Assembly (NCBI RefSeq): GCF_040412425.1
Contig: NC_089744.1
Span: 35,933,099 to 35,997,098, forward strand
Length of the DNA stretch: 64,000 nt
From: Macrobrachium rosenbergii
Taxonomy: Eukaryota > Arthropoda > Malacostraca > Decapoda > Palaemonidae
Direction of reading: 5' to 3'
In this document: piece after piece, positions 1 through 11,175 of the stretch
How the letters are laid out: every line of letters begins with the position of its first letter
Numbering within the stretch: the first letter of the stretch is position 1
Position numbers and translations under genes: made by a program
The notes under the pieces: model-generated
The model's input: the letters and a program-made list of their open reading frames with translations, nothing else
What the model was told of the DNA's origin: nothing
The model's database searches: none

Positions 1-585
1 TTTTTATGCCCTGAGGTCAGCTTAACTGGGTAAGAGGAGATCTGGACTCTGAAATTTTTTTGTCACGTTTAAGAATAAACGTGTTGTTTTATTGTTGTTA
101 AATGCTAGAAAATTACGAGGGTCTTTAGTAATTGGCAAAAATTTATTAGCAACCAATTATTTTGTGTTGTATGCTTATGCTGCCTTCATATACCATACAA
201 CGAGATGGGAATATTTGATGTGGCAGCGCTGGTCACCTCCATGCGTTGCCCTTTTCGCCATGAAGGAGCCGATGGAGTCGCGAGTCGAATTTTCCACTAT
301 CAAATACGCATTGATACATGTCCCTCCTAATGGGTACGCATTAATCCAGATACTTTGCAAGAAGTTGAATTAATATGCTTAATCTTCGTAAACATGAATA
401 CAACCACATGTTGAGTCAGAACACACTGAAACACACGGTATGCCACAACTACGCAATTGCGTGTTTGTTTCGATACAAGTACTAATCTATAGATATCCAC
501 ACACACACGTATTAATACACCTTTGATCGATACGCTAATTTTCAAAGAAATCTAATTTTGTACAAATAAGATATTTCCCTCCAGT

Positions 586-589
<4 letters not shown>

Positions 590-633
<44 letters not shown>
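590..633. repeat. (CT)n microsatellite
   Basis: Pure CT tract. Similar (CT)n/(GA)n tracts are at 7512-7580, 7845-7888, 8367-8427, 30400-30481, 33585-33628, 35177-35249, 36682-36731 and 38567-38633. To the left of the satellite they read CT on the plus strand, to the right of it GA. Confidence 0.95.
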
Positions 634-636
<3 letters not shown>

Positions 637-979
637 CTAGTCCACCTCCCCTCTCCCCTCTCCCCCCATAAACCTTGCTACGACCCACAGCTGTTAACAA
701 ACAACTAGGAGCATAATTAACCTCTTAGGCCAACGTTTTTTTGGAAAAATCCTGGAGCCAAGAACACATCGACTGTTGCGAGCCAAGAGAGGTAGAAGAC
801 AACGTCGGTCTAACGTTGATAGACTGACTGGCTGCCATCTGCCAGCTGTAACGTGTTTGTGGTTTAGTGTCCAAATTCCAGGTTTCTCTCCAGACAGCTG
901 ACGCGCGTGATGCAATGTAACAAAACTGTGAAAAAAAAAAAAAATAATATGGGGTTGAGCGAATAAAAACACAACACTA

Positions 980-1340
980 GACTTAGGATTTTTTCAAAAG
1001 TTTGACAAATTTTTCGGGCTTATACTTTTAGTATAATGTTGATATTACTAGGCCTTCATAAAAGCCCTCCTGAACAGTGAGGAACCGAGCAGGGTAAATT
1101 TAAAAATTAACTTTATCTCATTGTTTTTTTCCTTGGCCCTTCCTAGACGCAACCAATCCATGAGAGTTTAAAATGATTTAAAGATTCGAGAGTTTAAAAT
1201 GATTTAAAGATTCGACAGTCGTTCCCTTTGAGGAGTTGGAGGAGCAGGTAGCCGGGCGGGCTGCCGAGTGTAGTGTGCCCGTAGACCTAGTTAGATCCGG
1301 ACTTTCGGGAAGACAGAACACCGACCGTGTGTGTGGGTCC
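980..1340. repeat. Diverged duplicated segment (partner at 2205-2640)
   Basis: Shared blocks with 2205-2640 in the same order: acaaatttttc, ttactag, ccttcataaaagccctcctgaac with ccttcacaaaagatccactgaac, cagtcgttcccttt with ctgtcgttcccttt, tgtgtgtgggtcctgatgaaagctaaagg with tgtgtgtatctgatgaaactaaagg. It also contains a perfect 26-bp tandem duplication (gagtttaaaatgatttaaag and the bases after it, around 1164-1213). A second pair, 332-425 and 1449-1545, shares atccagatactttgcaag and aaacatgaatacaa. Confidence 0.6.
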
Positions 1341-1714
1341 TGATGAAAGCTAAAGGTTTCAGAAATAAGTCCTTTGCAGTAGGGCTGTTTTCACAGATCG
1401 CCAGTCTCTTTCTCACTATCTCTCATTGATACATCTCTCTCTCTAATTATACGCAGTTAATCCAGATACTTTGCAAGGATAAATTGTTTTAATTTCCTGT
1501 TAATCTTCTGGAAACATGAATACAAGAGCATGTTGTGTCAGAAAACATGGATGTGTTAAATTGAAAATAGAAATTAAAATCATTCATTATTGTGTATCGG
1601 TTCATCTACCCTAGATGCGAAGTTTTACTAGATTTATTCTTCCATATATGCCCATACCTATTAGTCATTTAACACTGGCATTACAATCCCCTTCCCCCTT
1701 TTAGTTTTATGTAA

Positions 1715-2035
1715 AAGAGAACTATTGTCCCGGCATTGTCTGTCCGTCCGCCTTCAGATCTTAAAAACTACTGAGGCTAGAGAGCTGGAAATTATGTTGA
1801 TCATCCACCCTCCAGTCATCAAACATAAACCTTGCAGCCCTCCACAGCTGTTTTTATTTTATCAAGGTTAAAGTTAGCCATAATCGCGCATCTTAGGCCA
1901 TATAGGACAGGCCACCACGTAAAATGGTTAAAGATTCATGGGAGCGGCTCATACGACTATACCGAGACCAAGAAAGATAACCAATTTTTCGGTCTTGATT
2001 AACGCTTGATAAAACTCGACTGCCCTGAAGCTATA
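1715..2035 (+). repeat. Interspersed repeat family R2, copy 1
   Basis: Contains cttaaaaactactgaggcta, gttgatcatccaccctcc, gttaaagttagccataatcg, ggccaccacg, aaagattcatggg and tataccgagacca. I recall this combination as a very common repeat of decapod genomes, but could not check it. It has an internal inverted repeat (aaaaactactgaggctagag against agccctccacagctgttttt). A degraded relative is at 3238-3452. Confidence 0.55.
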
Positions 2036-2676
2036 CCCTTTCCAAATGTATAGATGTTTGGCGTGGTTGTCTGGTCTTCCAAATATATGCCAAATTTATA
2101 ACAACAACAGCGAGATAAAATCATTTCTCCCATTACAGATATCAAATAAAACCTTTTTCGTTACGCAGAATTAAAAATTACATAGGTTCACGATTGATAA
2201 TGTTTTTCAAAATTACAACAAATTTTTCAGAGTTTATATCTTTTGGCATATCATTTTGTGGTGTTACTAGTACCTTCACAAAAGATCCACTGAACGTTTA
2301 AATCCACGGGTAAGCAGCTTAAATTTTTAAAAAGGGAGCACTTTTGGTATCATCATTGTTTTATGTCTGGGCATTTCTCGTTTCTACATATACCTTGATT
2401 TCTTAACATCGAGGTAAAGAATAAATTTAAAATGAAATTTAAAGCATAACAGTAAGTTTAAAAAAATAAACAGTATACAGACAGATCTCTGTCGTTCCCT
2501 TTAGTTGAAGGTTGATGGGCGCAAATTTCTCTTGGAAAGGCAAGATGTAACTGTAGCTCGGTAGACCAGTTTTTTGAGAGAGATGAAGGAAGACAGGAGT
2601 CAGGACCGTTGTGTGTATCTGATGAAACTAAAGGTCAATCAAAATTACACTTTGCCCAGTCTTCTTATATTTTCGA

Positions 2677-2878
2677 AAAAGAATACGTTCAAACTGGCAG
2701 ACCTTAAAATTTTAGTGCAAGAAGCATCGAACAATGTCACGGCGGAAAACTGGAAGAATGCAGCGAGCACGTAGAGAAAATTCAAAAAGAGGATATTGGC
2801 AAGATGGCTGTAGACAAGTTGGTTGACAGTTTTGTCATCAACATAGCTGATAGCTCTGATGACCAGTTTTCTGAATAA
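2677..2878 (+). pseudogene. C-terminal fragment of a DDE (IS630/Tc1-like, YLDETW family) transposase
   Basis: The frame gives NTFKLADLKILVQEASNNVT then AENWKN. After a one-base frameshift near 2766 it continues EHVEKIQKED...DKLVDSFVIN then IADSSDD to a TAA at 2876-2878. This is the layout of the C-terminal end of DDE transposases of the kind found scattered in arthropod genomes (FK(L/M)AD, VTxExW, a (F/V)IN(I/V) stretch, an acidic tail). The catalytic core is absent. The family is judged from memory of the pattern, not from a search. Confidence 0.55.
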
Positions 2879-3237
2879 ATTATATATAAAAAATGGATGA
2901 TTAAAGGGGAAAATAGAAAAACAAAAATAATTGACTTTTACCTCGGTGGTGGTGTCAAAAAAGTTTGATTGAAAAAAGTAGTCTTTTAAAACTTAAGATG
3001 ATTATTACTCCTCGTTATAGATAATATATAGGCGACAAAGAAGTTTATTTTAATTCGTATTTCGAAAAATGAACAAGAAATATATCACCTATTTCTGTAG
3101 CATTAATTAAATACTTTTAAGTATCTAATTGTGTAATAATGATAAATGTACATCTATCTACAAGTACTGACAAAATAGATAAGGTGATCATATGTAAAAA
3201 AAAAAAAATCCGTAAGATTTAGAAAAGAGAGAGAGAG

Positions 3238-3452
3238 CAGGGCCACCACCGGGAAGGAGATTAAAGATTCATGGAAATCAAAAGCCCCAAAAATCTTATA
3301 AGTATAGCCTCAGGGTTTGTCTCGAAGACATTTAAAGGGCTGTCAATTTTTCGTGTCAGTAGCCTGTTTTTATAAAACTGGCAACAGGGCAGATCTTTAA
3401 AAGCCTGCCCAGAAGAATTCGTCGTGGCGCATTTTTATTTGTTTTTAAAGTA
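3238..3452 (+). repeat. Interspersed repeat family R2, copy 2 (degraded)
   Basis: Shares ggccaccacc, ttaaagattcatgg and the 3' part (gtggcgcatttttatttg and the poly-T stretch after it) with the R2 family pattern. The middle is diverged. Confidence 0.4.
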
Positions 3453-3573
3453 GGCCTAATAGCTCTGGGGTGGTTCCATTTTGTCCTTCCTCTAGTGGGC
3501 TACTTTGCGAGTTGACAGCTCAAAGTGAATCTGACTGATGAAATTTCGTACGTACATTCCATCAGATCCTCTC

Positions 3574-3613
<40 letters not shown>

Positions 3614-6600
3614 TGATTGTGCGTGCTATTTTTCACTGGCATACACTCATTACGTAAATAAATGTAATGTTGAAACTTTCCTCTCCTGTTAAAATTTGCA
3701 TCTCTACCTCTGTATGTATTTTCCCTCGCTTGAACAACCTTCTAATCACATGCTTTATTCGAACTTGGACTAGTTGCTGCTTGTTTTTGCACGTCCCTCT
3801 AGTATTTGCAGTTAGAATGAGATTTTTTTTATTTTTAGATATTTCATCATACACTTAGTGCCCTATAATGAACAAATAAACTAGAATAACTTTTGTAAAT
3901 AGAATTTAATCCGAGATTTACAGAGGTAAAGATGAGTCAATCGCTAATAGATGATGACAGAATACTGTAACAGATGGTATGAACCACATATAAAGCCTAA
4001 AAGATGGAACGAGCCTAGAAAAGGTAAGTCAAATTTCGAGATGAAAAGACATACGTATCCGTGAGGCATAATGAGCAGGACAGTTAGGATAGGGCCACAA
4101 CCCCAAAAAATATAAATTGCGAATAATTTTTCGCCAAATATCAAGACATTCGCGATTTTCGAATGCATGGCTGCATGGTTGGACTGTCTGTCGACTCCAC
4201 TATCCTGACGTTCCGTTTCCGTTGGGGAACTTGCGCACCTGCGCTGTCCCGTTTCGTGATCGCTTCATTCCTTTGTGGTTGTACCTGCAAATATTAGAAC
4301 ATTTCCAAATATATTCTCAATATATTCTTAGGACTTTTCCATATAATCTCTTGTATATTCCCTGGCTTTGCAGAGTACCGTTTACATTGTAATGTTGTGG
4401 CGTACTCTGGATAGTATTTTGGCTCTTGGGAGTGTCTTCAACCCCAGCTGCGCTGCTTCTGCATTTAACTTTTCATCCATTCCCTCGGTTGATAATTTCT
4501 TAGCTATTAACTTCTTTAACGTGACTTACTCCTGTTTTTGCCTTCCCGTAAAAAAATCCATTTGACGTCACTCTCTTTAACGTAACTTTTTAGTATCGCT
4601 AGCAATATGGGGAAAACATATTAGGTTGACCGATAGAATAGTTTTAGTGTTTGCGTAAATGAATATAAGACAGAGTATCGACAATATGAGGTCACTGACA
4701 AACCGAATTAGGAGCTGTAATGTATTGCTGATTCGAATATCCATCTTGTCCCGCAGGCCTTGTCTGCCTGTCTCCTTGGTATGTTGGGATAAATTTTCCC
4801 GTTTCATTCAAAGCTAAGATGCTTGCCTAAGGATTGTATAAAAGTTCCTATTTATGTATATTTTTATAAAAAAAAAAAAATTGTAATTTCCTCTTTAGAA
4901 GTCTGCTATCGATCTTAAAATTCAGAATCCAAACGCATTGTGTGTATTTTTACTATTCAGTATTTTTGTGGGTTTCTGTTGACTGAGGAGAGTAGTCATC
5001 TTTTTTTTCAGTTCTTTATGGGATTGCTTAATTTTTCTTAGGGTGATACAGGACAGCCCTCGCTTTGAAGACCGATCCTCCCTCTCTGGCTCATCAGTCA
5101 AGACCCATGGAGAGGACTGCGCTTGAGGTCAGGAAGTTTGCCAAAGCAACCTTGGAGAGCGAACCCGAGTGTTCCGATTCTTTCTTCTGCTGGTTTTCCT
5201 ATTATGGGCATCTGAAAAACTTTATCTGCATCTTCAAGGAAAAAAAATCACCATTCTGAACGATCATCAGGCACCAACGAATTGATTCCTTCCTAAAGGT
5301 AAATAAATCCTCAGCCAACCTCCTTAAATGATTGCAACAAATACTAAGTCACTACATAGCACAAGACATCTGAAATGTCAGGTTTTGATTGTGTTTGCAA
5401 ATCCAATAATCCACCAATCTCATTGTGTGTATTACGTTTTGCTCTTATTTTGGGGAAATGAGTATTTGTAGTAGTTGTGTATTTGTATGTTATGTGCTTT
5501 CCTCATTCTTCATCTGCATTATTTTCCTAATAGGTTACTGAAGCCCTCTGAGGAAGCTGCGTCTCACACTGACAATGTCGTTCAAGGTTTATGGAAATAG
5601 GCCCTACGGTACTCATTCAAGAGGTTTCTTTCAAGTAAGTGTTCCAGTTATTTTTTGACTCGTTTTCTTGGTATTCAATTAAGAAATCTGGTACTCTTCT
5701 GCTTTGGGATAAATAGGCATGAATTAGGGGTCTCATTCATAGCTTTTTGTAGGCATTACAAATCTTTATATTGTGGTACCCTATCCGATGTGCATAACTT
5801 ATGATGGTACACTTTGCAAAAAGTGTACCATTTTACTGGTTTATTTAGATTTTAATAGAAAGGTTTTTGTCCATCTAGATTCTGCCTTCCTACTATTATA
5901 CACCCACTCCATGTCATAAATTCACAGAAATTGCTTTCGTTTCGTTCGTAGTTGACATAGTCTTCAGATTTATATACTTGCTTTCTTGGACCTAAGCCTG
6001 CAGACAAACTTTATATCTCGGAACTAGGCTTGTGTTAGGCAGTGTCTAATTAAGTACTACTAGGTGAGTCTGATACTTTCCATCCCAATTGGCCTGGCAT
6101 TCACTAAAAGTAAAGTAATCCAAAAAGTCTGTGGTTATATTTTTCCGTCCTGCTTTCCCCAGTTTGCTGAAGCATTCCTCCTCTTTCTGGCTGTTCTTGT
6201 TTGCCTAGTTTTTCAAGGGTTCACTTGGTGTTGCTAAATGTGATATAAAACCCAGTCAGCTCATTGATCAAACACTCAAAGCTGCAAATTTCTTTGAACA
6301 TTTTCCTGTTTGAATTAAATCCAATCCAGCAATTTTATCCCTTTTTAGAAAGTCTGGTCATGAAACTACCACAAGAAATAACTTTCCAGCCTTTCAGCGC
6401 AGGCCTATAATGTACGTTTATCCTTCCCCAAATCAAAATTTTTGCCCCATTTCTGTTACTATTGAATGATCTGCTATAACAGCCATTATCAGCTGATGCA
6501 ATTCCATGACCAATATCTTGCATCTGTCAACACTCCGGGAAAAACTCGGTTTATTGATATGAATTTAAATCACACTTGATTAATACTGATGCTCCGCTCA

Positions 6601-7246
6601 CGTCACTTGAGTAGCAGTCGTACTGTTGGAATGGGATGAAAATTGAAGGGTACAGTTTACTGCTCCGCTGGCAATGTTTAGAGCTGGACAGATCCTGATG
6701 TCTTCATTTCCTCTCTCCAGGAGTTGTTTTTCGTATTGTTTGTTAATTTGTCTGTTGGTTTACAAGATTACGCAAAAAGTTAGTCGATTTTTTATGGTAA
6801 TATTACCAAGTGACACTTGTCGTTGCTGGGTAATGATTAGATTTTGTGAGAGACAGGAATGAACTTTTGAGGAAAAGGGACCTTGTGTGTGTGTGTGTGT
6901 GTGTGTGGGTTGGGGGAGGTGTCGGCATTACTAGAGGAAGGGTGTTTGCAGTGTCTCCTCGGCCCAAGATGCTTTCTTTGCTGTTTGCCTCGTGATTTTC
7001 ATGAGTTCTTGGTACACTGTCTTGGCACCTGGTTGTCCAGCCGTTCCAACTGTTACTTCTCACTGAAGCTCAAATATTTTTGGCAAGCCTTAGGAACTTT
7101 GGTCTGGGAATGATCTAGAGGTCTCGTTAGGCTACCAAAATGATGATGGCGGTAATTATGATTAGAATGATGATGACTTTGGCTTCCACTTTGTATTGGT
7201 GATGGTAGTTATTGGGCAGTTACAGTTTGGTTTTGTATGTGTCCAG
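3453..7246. other. No gene seen
   Basis: AT-rich DNA with two (GT)n tracts and a poly-A stretch near 4869. The open frames of 60-91 codons (for example 4117-4392 on the plus strand) have no family motif, no consistent splice context and no resemblance to anything I know. Confidence 0.6.
3576..3606. repeat. (GT)n microsatellite
   Basis: GT tract. Others are at 6884-6907 and 10402-10425. Confidence 0.95.
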
Positions 7247-7510
7247 GGGATATCGATTTTAGTTTGCATTTTGAAAAAGTGATGCTAGAATATCTAGAAA
7301 CTTACGGGAGAGTTTTACAGATCTCGTAGCAAGTGTTCAAAATCCAATGCGCTCTTCAGAGAACACTGAATGGCATTATTCTAGGTTAAAGATTTAAGTT
7401 AATATTTTTTGATTATCCCAAGTTGGTGTCAAGAGCATTGATATCCAGAGAGAGAAAAGTTTAGAGACATTTCTTTGAAAATTAGAAGCATTTACTCTCC
7501 TCGCCCCTTA

Positions 7511-7583
<73 letters not shown>

Positions 7584-7840
7584 GTTTAAGTGGGATATTG
7601 TTGATTTTGGTCTGCATTTAAAAAAAGTTGCGCTTGACTTTCGTGAGACTTAAGTGTGTTTTAAAATTCTCGTAGAAAATGTTGAAATTTCAATGCTCTG
7701 TTCAGAGGGTACTGAATGGAAAATTATTCTAAGTTAAAGTTTTAAGTTAATATTCCTTGGGATAATTGTCGTATGTTGGTGTCAAGGGCATTGAAATCCA
7801 GAGTAAAGTTTAGAAAAATACCTAAAATTTAGAAGCATTA

Positions 7841-7888
<48 letters not shown>
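7247..7888. repeat. Diverged tandem duplication, each copy ending in a (CT)n tract
   Basis: Copy 1 (about 7247-7580) and copy 2 (about 7592-7888) align along their length: tttagtttgcatttt with ttggtctgcattt, gaacactgaatgg with gtactgaatgg, ttaagttaatatt in both, ttggtgtcaagagcattga with ttggtgtcaagggcattga, and tagaagcatt. Both then run into (CT)n. The (CT)n is thus part of the duplicated unit. Confidence 0.8.
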
Positions 7889-7891
<3 letters not shown>

Positions 7892-8364
7892 AAGGGTTGT
7901 TTTAAGTTCAGTATCCTTTATTGTTTTAAAGAAGCAAGCATTAAACCCCCCCCCCTCCTTCCTCATTTTCTATGAGTCCACATGTGTGTGTGTATCACAG
8001 TAGGATTTTAAGTTATTTAAATACTTCGTGTTCTGTACGCTCAGTGCGCTTCATTAACCTATAACATTCATACACATTTTCCTTGGTGTTTTTACTACTC
8101 TACTGTAAGCAATGTTCAGGAAGTGGCTGCTTTCCAGTCGGTATAAGCTTTACGGATGAAAGCTGTTGAGTGCGTGATTACTTTCCATTAAATACTTTGT
8201 TTAAACTGCTGCTACTTGACCCCTCACCCATCCTCTGCGAATATTAACACGGGAGAATGACCTAGGACTAATTCAAAGCAAAACCTGTATGCAATCGAGT
8301 GATGTTCATTTAAAGGGCGTTTTGATTTACTCCTGATGAAAAATGCATTTGTACAGTTTTCTGG

Positions 8365-8426
<62 letters not shown>

Positions 8427-8429
<3 letters not shown>

Positions 8430-9222
8430 GTGGTCATTCTAACGACGTCAGTAGTACAAAGCGCGCTCGATTCGAACTTGCTCTGGCACACAGGGCCTCG
8501 ACGAGGTAACCTTAATTTTCGAAGAGGTGGAAGTATGCCTCATGTAAAATGTCGGAGCAGTTTTTAGATTTTGTTTTCCCCTTTTTGATACACTTCTGTC
8601 ACTGCAAGCGTCAATTCATATATATAATTTTGTGATACTGTGTCTCGTCCGTTTTATGGCGTGCATATTTACGCTGTTTACCGAGTAATTCCTTCTTAAT
8701 TGCCTTCCGCTCTAATATAGTTATTGCCTCAAATCGATATAAAATGGAAAAGTTCAGTAAAATCTGCTGTCTTCATTCTATACTTTTGCACGACGCCAGT
8801 TGAAGTTGCACGAGTGTTTTCCGCTGCTCGATGTTCTTTCGGAAGCCTGGATTCCCACCTGGTCGAGGTCTTGTCTTCATCTATGACTCTTTCCAGGAGT
8901 TTTGATGTTACTTCCTTATCTAAGGGCGATTTCGTCCTTCCGTCTGGTTTGATTTTAGGAGACATTACTGTCAGCCCTCCTTTTAGTTTACAAATTTATT
9001 TTTTACCTCAGGTGAACTTATCAAGTGTATTTATGTGTGTAGAACGTGAACTTTTCACACTTTGGGCTTCTTCAGAACCAATGAATTAATTTTAAACAAA
9101 ATTAGTATGAAGAACTCTTGGGTAAAGGTGGTTTAAGTTTCTTCGCTCTCCAGGGAGAGAGAATTAAAAATTGTGAGAATAGGTGGGGTCATTTAACAAG
9201 AAACATCTCAAGAACTACAAGG
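8427..9222. repeat. Segmental duplication, copy 1
   Basis: Aligns at moderate identity with 10424-11175: shared gattcgaacttg, ggcctcgac, caattttgtgat-type blocks, gcctcaaa(t/c)cgatat, ggaaaagttca, cttctgaa, cttcttcagaacca, agaataggtggggtcat and ctcaagaactac. It directly follows a (CT)n tract (8367-8427). The 121-codon plus-strand frame and the 78-codon minus frame inside are not conserved in the other copy, which argues against a gene. Confidence 0.75.
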
Positions 9223-9280
9223 CCAGAAAAGACCAAACTAGAGCGACAGCTTCCATACTTAGAGCAGATTTCAAGTTTGT

Positions 9281-9571
9281 TGAATATAGAATTTAGGCCA
9301 AAGGCCAAGCACTGGGACCTGTGAGGTCATTCGGCGCTGAAACAGAAGTTTAAGGTTGAAAGGTGTAACAGGAGGAAAACCTCGCAGTTGCACTATGAAG
9401 CAATTGTTAGAGGGTGGAGAGTAAAGTGGAGGAAAGAGAATATGAAAGGAGGTATATTAAAAGGAACGAAAGGGGTTGCAGTTAGGGGCCGAAGGCACGA
9501 TACAAGGAATCTTAAATAATGCCTACAGTGCACCGCATGAGGTTTACTGACGGTACTAACTCCCTACGGGG
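9281..9571 (+). repeat. Interspersed repeat family R1, copy 1
   Basis: One of four copies, all on the plus strand, of an element of about 300 bp. It runs from gaatatagaatttaggccaa and aggcca through ctgggacctgtgaggtcatt, cctcgcagttgcactatgaa, aggggttgcagttaggggc and atgcctacagtgcaccgcat to ctccctacgggg. There is no open frame and I could not place pol III boxes, so its class is unknown. Confidence 0.85.
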
Positions 9572-9885
9572 TCAAGTTTGTTCAAACCCGAGTCCCAAGC
9601 GTAGGGCCACAACAGTTCAAGGTTTGCCACAGGACTTTAAAGTTTCAGTCAAACTTGCAAGTGCAATAAGTTAGCTAAGGTGATCAGTGTGATCCCTGGC
9701 ATCTTAATAGTCTCTTATTTGTTGGGGGGTGGGGCGGGGGGGGGGGTGATTTATAAGACTTTCAGAACAGAACCGTTAGAGAAAAATATGTGGGATTTTT
9801 GGATTTAGTTTTTTTGGGCGTTCATTGGGAATTTTGAAAGGTATTCAATGTAAATTGCAATAATTGACACCTATGCAACTTTCAG

Positions 9886-11175
9886 TGGTCTGATTGTCCA
9901 GCACTGGCCAAATCTAAAGGATTTTAAGTCTCTATTATAGTCATTGACTTACACCTGGGCAGTTGGTATAATCGTAATAACAATGGTAATTTGAATATTT
10001 ATTTCCTAGTTTATTCAGATCTGTGAAAGATACGGCACATCGCATATCTTCCTTCGGCCCTTACATTCACTCCTTCAGTCCTTACATTCACTCCTTCAGT
10101 CCTTACAGTCACTCCTTCAGTCCTTACATTCACTCCTTCAGTCCTTACATTCACTCCTTCAGTCCTTACATTCACTCCTTCAGTCCTTACATTCACTCCT
10201 TCAGTCCTTACATTCACTCCTTCAGTATTTTGTACGTACCGAGTGTCTTTTCAGGCCACGAAAAGCTTCCTCCACTCCAAAACTTTCGATTGTGGTTCGT
10301 AGCAGAGGCCACGCTCGACTCAAGAGAGATTTGGGATATTTTTCTTTTGATCGTAGATAGGATTTCATCCATTTTGCTCTTAAACACACTCTCCCTCCCC
10401 CTGTGTGTGTGTGTGTGTGTGTGTGAGATCATTCTAGCGGCGTCGCGTAAATACAAAGCGATTCGAACTTGACCCGCCACACACGGCCTCGACTAAGTAA
10501 CCTTCATTTCTGGAAAGGTAGAGCTATTCCACAAGTAATAAGTAACTGATTTGCACGGAGTAATGTTTAGATTTTTGTTTCCTTTTTTTAATACACACTA
10601 AGTACAAACGTCAACTTATTTGCATAATTTTGTGATTATATTTATGCTGTTTCTTTATTGCCCGCTTCCGTTGTCATACAGTTATCGCCTCAAACCGATA
10701 TCTAAAGGAAAAGTTCAATATGACCTAATACCTTCATTATATACTTTTGCCCGACAGTTTACCCTTGTACAAGGTTGAACATTGTATGAGTGGTCTCCGC
10801 TGTGCTTGGTGCGCTTTCTGAAGGCTAGGTTCCATGTGGATGAGTTCTTGCCCTCAGTTATGACCCTTTCCAGGAATTTAGGGCATTTCTCTCCTTTCAT
10901 ATGATTTTATTTGTGTGTTTCTGTTCTAGCTTATAATTTTCTGATTTTTTTTTTAAAGTCAGGTAAAGTTATCAAGTATGTAGAACTTTCAGATTTTGAC
11001 TTCTTCAGAACCATTGGATTCATTTCAAATAAAATTAGTACAAATCATTGTTGGGTAAAGCTGATTAAAGTTTTATACATTTGGGTGCCAAGAATCTTTC
11101 CAGGGAGGGGGAATAATTGAAAATGGTGAGAATAGGTGGGGTCATATAACCAGCCCCATCTCAAGAACTACAGGG
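9886..11175. repeat. Segmental duplication, copy 2
   Basis: Its left part (9886-10395) matches 13236-13560 and its right part (10424-11175) matches 8427-9222, so it is the most complete copy of a unit of about 1.3 kb. The 21-bp minisatellite and a (TG)n tract (10402-10425) sit at the internal joints. Confidence 0.75.
10058..10226. repeat. 21-bp minisatellite, about 8 copies
   Basis: The unit CCTTACATTCACTCCTTCAGT is repeated head to tail with single-base changes (ACAGTC in one copy). As 21 is a multiple of 3, both strands stay open (NVRTEGV on the minus, YIHSFSP on the plus), which explains the 68- and 149-codon frames there. The array sits inside a duplicated segment whose other copy (near 13380-13420) lacks it. 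Confidence 0.9.

Noticed and set aside
8724..9089. 121-codon plus-strand frame
   Set aside because: It lies in a duplicated segment whose partner (10424-11175) does not keep the frame open, so it is not under coding constraint.
10011..10472. NVRTEGV / YIHSFSP repeat proteins
   Set aside because: They come from the 21-bp minisatellite on both strands; no start context, no homologue, and absent from the other copy of the duplicated segment.
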